Made by a program: the position numbers and the translations under genes
Notes under the pieces: model-generated
Databases searched by the model: none
What the model saw: only the letters and a program-made list of their open reading frames with translations
Told to the model about the DNA's origin: nothing
Part shown: in pieces, positions 1 to 6,261 of the stretch
Layout of the letters: the number at the start of each line of letters is the position of its first letter
How positions within the stretch are numbered: position 1 is the stretch's first letter
Assembly: GCA_937863915.1 (NCBI GenBank)
Contig: CALMID010000272.1
Location: forward strand, 1 to 6,561
DNA: 6,561 nucleotides
Direction of reading: 5' to 3'
From: an uncultured Pseudomonas sp.
GTDB lineage: Bacteria; Pseudomonadota; Gammaproteobacteria; Pseudomonadales; Pseudomonadaceae

Positions 1-336
1 ATCGGCATCCTGCTCGGCAAGCTTGGCCAGCCGGGTCAGCGGACCTAGCTTGGCAGGCATCAGCATCTGCGGACGGTCGGGGTTGAAACCGCCCTGTACC
101 GGCATGCTCACTGCCAGCACATTGCGCCGACGCTCCAGGGTAAAGCCGCTGCCCTCGATGGCGGCTTTCAACTTCGGCTCGTAGCGATCCAGCCAGGCCT
201 TGGTATCGCCCGCCAGGGCTTCGACTTCCTGCTTGGGCGTCAGCGGATTCTTGTCGCTGGCACCAACCCGCTCACTGGGAAAGCCGCTGCAACCGGCAAG
301 CATGGCCAGGCTGAGCAGACAGATGATTTTCTTCAT
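1..336 (-). CDS. OmpA-like outer-membrane lipoprotein, N-terminal part (runs off the left edge)
   Basis: The visible part is the first 112 residues, and the C-terminus lies beyond base 1. It opens with a lipoprotein signal peptide: MKK, a hydrophobic stretch, then the lipobox LAGC with the acylated Cys at residue 16. Ser at +2 suggests outer-membrane sorting by the usual Lol rule. Residues 20-65 form a polar, probably helical linker. From about residue 66 the pattern (a strand LERRRNVLAVSMP, then GGFNPDRPQMLMP and a helix LGPLTRLAKLAEQ) matches the start of an OmpA C-terminal peptidoglycan-binding domain, where a 'vtlP..i.Fd..s..l.p' strand precedes a helix. The peptidoglycan-binding residues would lie outside the window. 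The start is the ATG at 336, preceded by a G-rich Shine-Dalgarno region (GGGGGGGAT on the minus strand). The likely role is an envelope lipoprotein anchored in the outer membrane and touching peptidoglycan. The OmpA assignment rests on half a domain, so it is probable rather than certain. The gene is divergent from the GGDEF-EAL gene. Confidence 0.8.
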   Translation of the reverse strand, partial: MKKIICLLSLAMLAGCSGFPSERVGASDKNPLTPKQEVEALAGDTKAWLDRYEPKLKAAIEGSGFTLERRRNVLAVSMPVQGGFNPDRPQMLMPAKLGPLTRLAKLAEQDAD

Positions 337-487
337 GGTTATCCCCCCCGATGGAATAGTATGCCGACCCGAAACTGCCGACGGGTTCATGCTGCCGGCC
401 ATGATAAGCGCTCTGCGGCGCTCTTGCCTTGCAATCCGTCGGTTCAGGGTCAAGGCTCTGTAGCAAGCCCCGATTGGATGTACCACC
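337..487. other. Divergent spacer between the lipoprotein and GGDEF-EAL genes
   Basis: This 151-bp spacer should contain promoters for both flanking genes, but I see no convincing -35/-10 pair in either direction. On the minus strand, GCATACT (rc of 358-364) resembles an RpoS-type -10 element 22 bp before the lipoprotein ATG, without a good -35. Other structure is a direct repeat TGCCGAC at 362-368 and 376-382, a short inverted repeat ACCCG/CGGGT at 367-371 and 382-386, a small hairpin AGCGC/GCGCT at 407-411 and 418-422, and a run of seven C at 343-349 that supplies the G-rich Shine-Dalgarno of the lipoprotein. No small ORF with a credible ribosome site was found. Confidence 0.5.
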
Positions 488-1816
488 GTGTCCGATCCCT
501 CCGTCATCGACCCACTCAGTGGCTGCCTCAATCGCCAGGGCTGCCTGCGCATGGGCGCGCGTCTGACCGAGCTGGCACAGAAGAACCGCCAGCCGCTGGC
601 CGCGCTGTGGCTGAACCTTGATCGCTTCCGCAAGGTCAATGACTCGCTCGGCCTGGGCGGTGGCGACAGCGTGATCGCCAAGCTGGGCAACCGCCTGAGC
701 CATGGCATCGGCCATCGCGGCCATGTGGCGCGGATGAGCGCCGACGAATTCGCCATTCTCGCGCCCATGCTGCGCCAGAACGAAGCCCAGATGCTCGCCG
801 CCGAGCTGCTCAGCCTGATCAGCGCGCCGCTGGAAATCGGCGCCATGTGCCTGCACCCGACCGCCTCCATCGGCGTCGCCTGCCTGGAATACGACGAGTC
901 GGCGGAAAGCCTGTTGCAGCGCGCCGAACACGCCATGCTCGACGGCAAGCACCAGGGCGGCGCCATGCACGTGCTCTCCGGCGAGGAAAAGCAGGCCGGC
1001 CGCCTGGGGGTCAAGCTGGCCCGCGAGGAGCTGGAGGTCGAGCACAAGCTGCACGCCGCCCTGGAGATCGGCGGCCTGTACCTGCACTACCAGCCCATCG
1101 TCACCTTCGACGGGCGCATCGAGGCGATCGAAGCCCTGATGCGCTGTGAACTCGACGGCGAGCTGATTCCACCGAGCAAATTCATTCCGGTGGCGGAAAA
1201 GACCGGCCTGGTGGTGCGGCTTGGCGAATGGTGCCTGCTGCAGGCGGCGCTGCAGGCAAAACGCCTGCTCGACCTGGGCATACCGACCAAGATCGCAGTC
1301 AACGTCTCGCGGGCCCAGCTGACCGCGCCCAAGTTCTCCCAGGCGCTATACACCGCACTGCTGTGCAGCGAAACACCACCGGCCCTGCTCGAACTGGAGA
1401 TCACCGAGTCGCTGTTCATGGACATCTCCGAGCTGGTGCAGAGCAACCTGCGCAAGGCCATCGAGCTGGGTGTCAGCCTGTCGATCGACGACTTCGGCAC
1501 CGGTTATTCGTGCCTGGCCACGCTCAAGGACATCCCCGCGGGCAAGCTCAAGCTCGACCGCGCCTTCATCGCCCCGCTGCCCGACGACAAGCGCGTGCTG
1601 GCCGTGGTACGTGCCATCACCCAGCTGGGCCGCGAACTGGGCATGACCGTGGTAGCCGAGGGGGTGGAAAACCTCGATCAGTTGCACACCCTGCAAAACG
1701 CCGGAGTAGATGCCATTCAGGGTTATCTGCACGCGCGGCCGATGGGTGCCGAGGAAATCACCGCCTGGCTGCAGAACTTCCAGCAAACCCACCCGGAAAG
1801 CCTCCATGACCAGTGA
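488..1816 (+). CDS. Soluble GGDEF-EAL protein: degenerate GGDEF, probable active c-di-GMP phosphodiesterase
   Basis: This 442-residue cytoplasmic protein has no signal peptide, membrane segment or N-terminal sensor domain. The GGDEF domain (about 6-165) starts at once with DPLSGCLNR, the usual domain-opening motif. Its signature is SADEF (84-88) instead of GGDEF, the metal-binding Asp before LDRF is Asn43, and no RxxD inhibitory site is visible, so cyclase activity is unlikely. It may instead bind GTP as a regulatory domain, as shown for some other degenerate GGDEF domains. The EAL domain (about 185-430) keeps all expected metal and catalytic positions: E215 (EALMR), N272 (VNVS), E304 (ELEITES), D334 and D335 (DDFGTGYS), K355 (LKLDR), E391 (AEGVEN) and Q411 (QGY). 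Hydrolysis of c-di-GMP to pGpG is therefore the likely activity. The GTG start is chosen because an in-frame TAG at 461 leaves no other usual start before the DPLSG motif. The ribosome site (TTGGAT at 474-479) is weak. The gene overlaps the next HDOD gene by 11 bp. Confidence 0.92.
   Translation: MSDPSVIDPLSGCLNRQGCLRMGARLTELAQKNRQPLAALWLNLDRFRKVNDSLGLGGGDSVIAKLGNRLSHGIGHRGHVARMSADEFAILAPMLRQNEAQMLAAELLSLISAPLEIGAMCLHPTASIGVACLEYDESAESLLQRAEHAMLDGKHQGGAMHVLSGEEKQAGRLGVKLAREELEVEHKLHAALEIGGLYLHYQPIVTFDGRIEAIEALMRCELDGELIPPSKFIPVAEKTGLVVRLGEWCLLQAALQAKRLLDLGIPTKIAVNVSRAQLTAPKFSQALYTALLCSETPPALLELEITESLFMDISELVQSNLRKAIELGVSLSIDDFGTGYSCLATLKDIPAGKLKLDRAFIAPLPDDKRVLAVVRAITQLGRELGMTVVAEGVENLDQLHTLQNAGVDAIQGYLHARPMGAEEITAWLQNFQQTHPESLHDQ
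1795..1800 (+). promoter_or_regulatory. Ribosome binding site for the first HDOD gene, inside the GGDEF-EAL gene
   Basis: GGAAAG lies 5 nt before the ATG at 1806, within the last codons of the upstream gene. It supports the internal ATG over a longer in-frame start at 1710, whose extra 32 residues are Arg/Pro/Lys-rich and lie entirely inside the EAL coding sequence. The arrangement suggests translational coupling. Confidence 0.7.
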
Positions 1817-2678
1817 AGTCGTCTCCAGCGAACTGGACGAGCTGTACCGCAAGACCGTACTGGATATCGGCATTCCGCCGCGCCCGGCCATTCTCGATCA
1901 GCTCGGCCAGGAACTGCGCAGCGCAGAACCTGATTTCCGCCGCATCTCCGACTACGTCAGTCACGATGTGGGGCTGGCCGCCGGCCTGGTGAAGATCGCC
2001 AACTCGCCCTATTTCGGCTTTCGCCTGCGCGCCCGCACCGTGCTGCAGGCGCTTAATCTGCTGGGGCTGGACGTGGCCAGCAAGGCCCTGGCCGGTATTG
2101 CCCTGCGTCACGAGTTCTCAGGCAGCCCCAGCCTGGAGCGCTTCTGGGATGCCTCGGCGAAGATTGCCGAATACTCCGGCATGCTGGTCGGCCTGCTCGG
2201 CAAGCAGCACGGCGTACAGGCCGACGATGCCTACACCTTCGGCCTGTTCCGCGATTGCGGGGTACCGGTGCTGATGCGCAAATTCCCGCAATACCGCGAG
2301 ATTCTCGGCCAAGCCAACGCCGAGCCCGTGCGGCGCTTCACCGAAATCGAGGAAGAACACCTGCCGACCAACCATGCCCTGGTCGGCTGCATGCTGGCGC
2401 AGAGCTGGTCGCTACCCGAGGAAATCTGCCAGGCGATCCGCCACCACCACGACTTCATCCTGCTCAGCCACCCCGGCGGCAACCTGCCCGCCGCCAGTGC
2501 CCGCCTGGTGGCGCTAAGCCAGCTGGCCGAACATTTCCACCAGCGCAAGAGCGGCCGCAGCCAGGGCCACGAATGGGCCAAGCTGGCACCAGCCTGCCTG
2601 GCGATCCTGCAACTGCAGCCCGAGCAACTGGAAGAGCTGCAGCAGGCACTGAACCACTCCCTGCAGCAGCACGCCTAG
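1806..2678 (+). CDS. HDOD domain signalling protein, 290 residues
   Basis: The protein is soluble, with no signal peptide or membrane segment. The HDOD domain (HD-related output domain) spans roughly residues 15-220. It opens with IGIPPRPAIL, followed by the ISDYVSHDVGLAAGLVKIANS segment at about 47-67 with the family's 'D..L...lvklaNS.yf' pattern, then VLQALNLLGL (79-88). Where a true HD-GYP enzyme has HDIG, this protein has RDCG (149-152, in GLFRDCGVPVL), so the metal-binding HD pair is lost, as is typical of HDOD. A helix with NHALVG (189-194) and RHHHDF (212-217) follows. The C-terminal 70 residues are helical and rich in Gln, Leu and Glu. HDOD proteins act as non-catalytic signalling or scaffold modules, and the partner here is unknown. 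The 11-bp overlap with the GGDEF-EAL gene implies one transcript and probably shared function; EAL and HDOD occur fused in YuxH/CdgJ-type proteins. The gene ends 4 bp from the opposing serine hydrolase gene. Confidence 0.9.
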   Translation: MTSEVVSSELDELYRKTVLDIGIPPRPAILDQLGQELRSAEPDFRRISDYVSHDVGLAAGLVKIANSPYFGFRLRARTVLQALNLLGLDVASKALAGIALRHEFSGSPSLERFWDASAKIAEYSGMLVGLLGKQHGVQADDAYTFGLFRDCGVPVLMRKFPQYREILGQANAEPVRRFTEIEEEHLPTNHALVGCMLAQSWSLPEEICQAIRHHHDFILLSHPGGNLPAASARLVALSQLAEHFHQRKSGRSQGHEWAKLAPACLAILQLQPEQLEELQQALNHSLQQHA

Positions 2679-2682
2679 CGGA

Positions 2683-3828
2683 TTAGAGGCACTCGCCCAG
2701 CAGGCGGGCCAGGCGCTGCGCGCGGGGGTCCATCAGCACATAAGGGCCGAGGCTGTTGGTCACGAAGGCGAACGCCACGCCGCGCTGCGGGTCGGCAAAG
2801 CCGATGGAGCCCCCCGCCCCCGGATGACCGAAGGCCTGCGGTCCGAGACCATAGGTGGCATTGGCCACCTGCGGCTGATCAAGCATGCAGCCCAGCCCGA
2901 AACGGGTCTGGGTCAGCAGGGTACGATCCTCGCCACAGGCATGCTCGCGGGTCAGCTCGGCGAGCAGCGCCGCATTCAGCAACCGCCCCTGCAGCAACCC
3001 CGTGTAAAAACCGGCCAGCGCCCGCGCCGTACCGTGGCCGTTGGCCGCCGGCTGCTGCATGCGTCGCCACTCCGGCTTGTTGGTGCTGGTCATGATCGAC
3101 GGCGGATTGGTGAAGGCCCGCGTGGTCATCGAGGTCGGCTCGCTCATCATGCAGCGCAGCAGGCGCTGGGCAGCCGCATCGCCCAGATCGCCCTTCTTGC
3201 GGCCAATGGCCGCCACCCGCGGAAACTCGTCGTCGTGCAGGCCGATATGGAAATCCAGACCCAGCGGGGTGGCCGTACGCCGCACGATGGCCTCGCCCGG
3301 CCCACAGCCCTCGACCCGGCGGATCAGCTCACCGAGCAGCCAGCCATAGGTGATCGGGGCATAGCCATGCCCACTGCCCGGCTGCCACCAGGGCTGCTCC
3401 GCTTCCAGCGCCGCGGTCATTGCCTGCCAGTCATACAGCGCTTCGGGCGGCAACATCTCGCGCAGGGCCGGCAGGCCGGCCTGATGGCTGAGCAGTTGAC
3501 GCAGGGTGATGGCGCCCTTGTCGGCCTGGGCGAACTCCGGCCAGTCCTGCGCCACCGGACGATCCAGAGCCAGTTTGCCTTCGTCGACCAGCTGCAGGGC
3601 GGCCACCGCGGTAAAGGTCTTGGTGCAGGAGAACAGGTTGGCCAGGGTATCGCTGTGCCAGGCCTGCTCGCCGTCCTTGTCGGCCACGCCAGCCCACAGA
3701 TCGAGCACGGTTTCCCCGTCGACCTGCACGCACAGGGCGGCACCGCGCTCCTGCGGATCGTTGAACAGCGCGGCGAAGGCTTCCTTCACCGCCTCGAAAC
3801 GAAGATCGAAATAGCCCTGAATCTGCAC
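2683..3828 (-). CDS. Serine hydrolase, class C beta-lactamase-like / family VIII esterase type
   Basis: At 381 residues the protein has a normal length for this family. It has no signal peptide, so it is probably cytoplasmic, unlike true AmpC beta-lactamases, which are exported. The catalytic SxxK motif is SCTK, with Ser67 as nucleophile and Lys70, inside LFSCTKTFTAVAALQLVDEG. The second-motif Tyr is probably Y156 in GHGYAPIT, followed by TYGWLLGELIRR, a run typical of EstB-like proteins. In place of the beta-lactamase KTG box there is HPGAGGS (335-341), the form seen in esterase-type members. QLLSHQAGLP (111-120) is another family hallmark. Known relatives hydrolyse short-chain esters and sometimes beta-lactams; the natural substrate is unknown and I do not call a resistance gene. 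The start is GTG, supported by AGGAGT 6 nt upstream. The gene lies downstream of the glycoside hydrolase on the same strand but is separated by 97 bp with a hairpin, so co-transcription is uncertain. Confidence 0.9.
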   Translation of the reverse strand: MQIQGYFDLRFEAVKEAFAALFNDPQERGAALCVQVDGETVLDLWAGVADKDGEQAWHSDTLANLFSCTKTFTAVAALQLVDEGKLALDRPVAQDWPEFAQADKGAITLRQLLSHQAGLPALREMLPPEALYDWQAMTAALEAEQPWWQPGSGHGYAPITYGWLLGELIRRVEGCGPGEAIVRRTATPLGLDFHIGLHDDEFPRVAAIGRKKGDLGDAAAQRLLRCMMSEPTSMTTRAFTNPPSIMTSTNKPEWRRMQQPAANGHGTARALAGFYTGLLQGRLLNAALLAELTREHACGEDRTLLTQTRFGLGCMLDQPQVANATYGLGPQAFGHPGAGGSIGFADPQRGVAFAFVTNSLGPYVLMDPRAQRLARLLGECL

Positions 3829-3834
3829 AGCCGG

Positions 3835-3840
3835 ACTCCT
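3835..3840 (-). promoter_or_regulatory. Shine-Dalgarno of the serine hydrolase gene
   Basis: On the minus strand this reads AGGAGT, 6 nt before the GTG at 3828. It is close to consensus and fixes the non-ATG start; there is no in-frame ATG nearby that would preserve the family's usual N-terminus. Confidence 0.75.
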
Positions 3841-3882
3841 GCACTGCGGAAATTAATGAGTAGCGGGGCGCGATTGTTTCAG

Positions 3883-3918
3883 GCCCACCCCGCGCGGGAA
3901 ACCCGGCGCAAGGTGGGC
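3883..3918 (-). repeat. Long imperfect hairpin just after the glycoside hydrolase stop codon
   Basis: The outer arms GCCCACC (3883-3889) and GGTGGGC (3912-3918) are perfect complements. Inside them GCGCGGG (3892-3898) pairs with CCC(G)GCGC (3902-3909, one bulged G) around an AAA loop, with a two-base mismatch on each side between the inner and outer stems. It begins 8 bp past the stop of the glycoside hydrolase in the direction of transcription. Neither strand has a T-run after the stem, so it is not a textbook intrinsic terminator. It could be a processing or mRNA-stabilising hairpin between two genes, a terminator of non-classical type, or a remnant of a REP-like repeat. Confidence 0.6.
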
Positions 3919-3925
3919 GCACGCC

Positions 3926-6148
3926 TTATTGAGCGGCGGAATGCCCCGGCATAGGGGCCGCAGGCGGCGCCTTCAACCAGTTCGGCAACTGCAGATTGGC
4001 TTTGCGCACCTGCTCGACAAAGCCCTGCCAGGGGCGATCGGTGATGGCTACCAGGCCCAGATGGCCATTCTCGCCATCAAGCAGGCGGCCACTGGCGGGC
4101 TGATCAAGGTACTGGAACCAGTGCGCACCAACGATCAGCGGATGGCGGGCAGCTTTTTCCAGGAACTGGGCATAGGCCGGACCACGCTCCTCCTCCTTGT
4201 ACACCTCGACCACGCCACCCCAGAACGGTCCGCGGTCACGCGAGCCGAAGTGGAACTCGCTGATCAGCACCGGTTTGTTCAGTTCCTTGAGCGCGGCAAA
4301 GTCATAGCCATGCTCGGGCTCCCGGGTGTACAGGTTGAAGCTCAGCACATCGCAATACTGCGCGCAGGCGGACACCGCCTCAGGGGTACTGACGGCAAAG
4401 CGTCCGCCGAGCAGCAGATGATTGGGCGCATGCCATTCCAGCGAATCGGCAATGGTCTTGAAGTAGGTGTCGGCGTAGGTGCGCAGGAAGCGCTGCAGAT
4501 CCTTTTCAATGGCCGGGAACTCGGCACTCGGCAAGGGCGCCTGGAAGCCAGGGTCCTCCATCAGTTCCCAGGCCTTCAGCTCGATGCCCCAGGCCTTGGA
4601 AAGCCCCTCATGGTTGCGGTACTTGTCGCGCAGCTGCTTGAGGAACACGCGCTTGGCCGGCACATCGGTGGTCAGACGCAGGGTGGCATAAGCCAGTGCG
4701 TAGCGCGCCTGCGGCTCGCCACCCGGCGCGGCCCAGGCCACCTCGTTGTCGGCGAAGAAACCCAGCAGCCAGGGATCTTCCCGGTGATCGCGGGCGGTAA
4801 TTGCCACGGCGCGCTCAACCGCCATGGCAAAGCGCGGATCAAACGGATCAGGTACCCCACCCCACCAGGCATTGCCGCTGTCGATGGTGGCGAAGTCACC
4901 CTGGATCGACAGCGAGATGGTGTAGGGAATACGGTCCTCACCACTGAATACGCCCTCGCTCCAGCCACCCAGGGTATTGAAACCCCAGGCCTGCAGGCGC
5001 TGCAGGGCACTGCTGCGCCAGGCCGGCAGGTCGGCCTGGCCATAGCTGCGCGCACGGTTGGCGGCATAGAAGTCATACCACTGGCCCTGGGCATAGCCAC
5101 GGCCGCGATTGGCGGCATTGCCACTGCGGCTGTCCGCCTCGCCGTAGAAGGCGGCCAGCGGCTCGCCCGGCTTGGGCAACTGACGGAACATGCTTTCCCG
5201 GCCAGTCACATAGGTCTGGCTCTGGTGGGGCGTCACCGCGTTGACCCCGAGGGAGAAGAACGGATTGCCTTCCGGCGTCACCAGGTACCACTGCCCCTCG
5301 CGCTGCTCGGTGCGGAAGAAACCACTGGCCTCGAACGGCTGAGTGGTCTGCCAGCCGCCAAAGCGATCCTGCACGGGACGCTGCTTGAGCCAGCCCTGTA
5401 CCTGCTGCTGCTCGCGCGCCGCCTCTGTTTTGAGCTGGGCATCGCTGGTGATCTTGCCCGGCCAGTCACGCCGGGTCGACTGGCCATAGGCATCGATCAG
5501 ATCGGCATACACAGCGGCCAGCGGCGCCTCCGGCTGGCTACCGAAACGCCCGAGCAGGAGGCTTTGCGCGGCCTGTGGCTGCTCCAGCGACAACTCCACG
5601 CGCTTGATCTGACGCGCGTCCAGCTGGCCGCTGACCTCGGTGGCCACCAGCCAGCTCTGACCGTTATGTCGCCAGGGCATCGGCGGTGCCGCGCGCATGC
5701 CCTGGGCAATGGGCGCTGTGGCCTGCAGCGGCACCAGCAGGGTTTGCGCCGGACCGGCAGGTACGGCAACACGGCTGAGGAGCTGCTGGCCATCGAGCGA
5801 CTCGATGCGCACCAGCAGGGTCAGGTCCCAGGCCATGGCATTTTGCAGACGCAGACTCATGGCGCCCTGCTGCGACCAGTCCCAACTGCCCTGCGCCGGT
5901 GTCAGGCTCAGCGTCGGCTGCGCGGCGGGATTGAACGTGACGCGACGGAGAATCTCTCCCTGGCCATTGGTCTCGGCCTGCAGATCGGGCAGCACGGCAT
6001 CCTTGAGGGTGACCTGCACGCTATCGAGCGGCCGCACGAAATTGAACAGCACCGACTCCGCCGCCGGGGCCAAACCGGCCGAGCCCAGCAAAACTATGAG
6101 CAAGGCGGCCGAGAGCCGATTGCGGTGTTGCATAACGCCTGTTGTCAC
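3926..6148 (-). CDS. Exported glycoside hydrolase, GH50 beta-agarase-like
   Basis: With the chosen GTG start the protein is 740 residues. A Sec signal peptide occupies about residues 1-29: HRNR, a hydrophobic core around SAALLIVLLGSAGLAP, and an APA cleavage site. Residues 31-240 are strand-rich and probably form a carbohydrate-binding-like beta-sandwich. The catalytic part (about 265-725) looks like a clan GH-A (beta/alpha)8 barrel. It contains WYLVTPEGNPFFSLGVNAVT (287-306), WGFNTLGGW (388-396), FFADNEVAWA (464-473), SFNLY (603-607), VLISEFHFGS (627-636) and HWFQYLDQPASGR (676-688). By GH-A logic E469 in DNE is the acid/base and E631 in SEF the nucleophile. This spacing of about 160 residues, together with the WFQY-DQP-GR and DGENG motifs, points to GH50, whose studied members are beta-agarases. 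The substrate in this organism is unknown, and an extracellular or periplasmic galactose-containing polymer is possible. An ATG at 6133 is an alternative start that also leaves an intact signal peptide. The gene is divergent from the second HDOD gene. Confidence 0.85.
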   Translation of the reverse strand: MTTGVMQHRNRLSAALLIVLLGSAGLAPAAESVLFNFVRPLDSVQVTLKDAVLPDLQAETNGQGEILRRVTFNPAAQPTLSLTPAQGSWDWSQQGAMSLRLQNAMAWDLTLLVRIESLDGQQLLSRVAVPAGPAQTLLVPLQATAPIAQGMRAAPPMPWRHNGQSWLVATEVSGQLDARQIKRVELSLEQPQAAQSLLLGRFGSQPEAPLAAVYADLIDAYGQSTRRDWPGKITSDAQLKTEAAREQQQVQGWLKQRPVQDRFGGWQTTQPFEASGFFRTEQREGQWYLVTPEGNPFFSLGVNAVTPHQSQTYVTGRESMFRQLPKPGEPLAAFYGEADSRSGNAANRGRGYAQGQWYDFYAANRARSYGQADLPAWRSSALQRLQAWGFNTLGGWSEGVFSGEDRIPYTISLSIQGDFATIDSGNAWWGGVPDPFDPRFAMAVERAVAITARDHREDPWLLGFFADNEVAWAAPGGEPQARYALAYATLRLTTDVPAKRVFLKQLRDKYRNHEGLSKAWGIELKAWELMEDPGFQAPLPSAEFPAIEKDLQRFLRTYADTYFKTIADSLEWHAPNHLLLGGRFAVSTPEAVSACAQYCDVLSFNLYTREPEHGYDFAALKELNKPVLISEFHFGSRDRGPFWGGVVEVYKEEERGPAYAQFLEKAARHPLIVGAHWFQYLDQPASGRLLDGENGHLGLVAITDRPWQGFVEQVRKANLQLPNWLKAPPAAPMPGHSAAQ

Positions 6149-6154
6149 AGCCAA

Positions 6155-6160
6155 TTCCTC
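6155..6160 (-). promoter_or_regulatory. Shine-Dalgarno selecting the GTG start of the glycoside hydrolase
   Basis: On the minus strand GAGGAA lies 6 nt before the GTG at 6148. The alternative ATG at 6133 has only a weak, too-close AGGCG. The reading frame stays open to an ATG at 6244, but that extension puts about 32 polar and basic residues before the signal peptide and uses most of the intergenic region, so it is unlikely. Confidence 0.6.
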
Positions 6161-6209
6161 AAAAACACCTGTTTGATTTCTGCAGTTTCGCGCAAAAGCC
6201 GGAGCAAAA

Positions 6210-6223
6210 CCCTGACCCCTGAC
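6210..6223. repeat. Perfect tandem duplication of CCCTGAC
   Basis: Two adjacent identical 7-mers sit in the short divergent spacer, 39 bp before the HDOD start codon and 62 bp before the glycoside hydrolase GTG. The position suits a regulator binding site for one or both genes, but no known regulator is recognised from it. Confidence 0.55.
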
Positions 6224-6261
6224 TATTGTTTTTACATGGTTCAACCCGCCGGAGCGTTTAC

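Larger units (their letters stand above)
6149..6261. promoter_or_regulatory. Divergent spacer between the glycoside hydrolase and second HDOD gene
   Basis: This 113-bp region must hold the promoters of both flanking genes. It contains a perfect tandem repeat of CCCTGAC at 6210-6216 and 6217-6223, followed at once by the AT-rich CTATTGTTTTTACATG. CTATTGT at 6223-6229 is a possible -10 for the HDOD gene (RpoS-like CTATACT with mismatches), which would give a leader of roughly 25 nt, but no -35 element stands out. GGAG at 6251-6254 is the Shine-Dalgarno of the HDOD gene. I see no sigma-54 site and no good FleQ box. The promoter assignment is weak; the tandem repeat is certain. Confidence 0.45.

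Noticed and set aside
272..1087. A 271-codon open frame on the minus strand across the lipoprotein start and GGDEF region
   Set aside because: It is low-complexity, Ala/Gln/Gly-rich translation, antisense to the GGDEF domain and out of frame with the lipoprotein.
1710..1805. Longer start for the first HDOD gene
   Set aside because: The extra 32 residues are basic and proline-rich, lie wholly inside the EAL gene and have no family resemblance. The ATG at 1806 has a proper ribosome site.
2853..2870. Hairpin AGGTGGC-ATTG-GCCACCT as a terminator for the HDOD gene
   Set aside because: It lies well inside the serine hydrolase coding sequence, has no T-run and is explained by codons there.
3829..3925. 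A small gene between the glycoside hydrolase and the serine hydrolase
   Set aside because: The gap is 97 bp, mostly hairpin and ribosome site, with no open frame having a credible start.
2824..3954. A 376-codon open frame on the plus strand opposite the serine hydrolase
   Set aside because: This is an antisense shadow; the minus-strand product has the full SxxK and HxGAGGS motif set and a strong ribosome site.
6149..6244. Longer ATG start for the glycoside hydrolase
   Set aside because: It would place about 32 polar and basic residues before an otherwise standard signal peptide and consume the divergent promoter region. A strong GAGGAA lies before the GTG at 6148.
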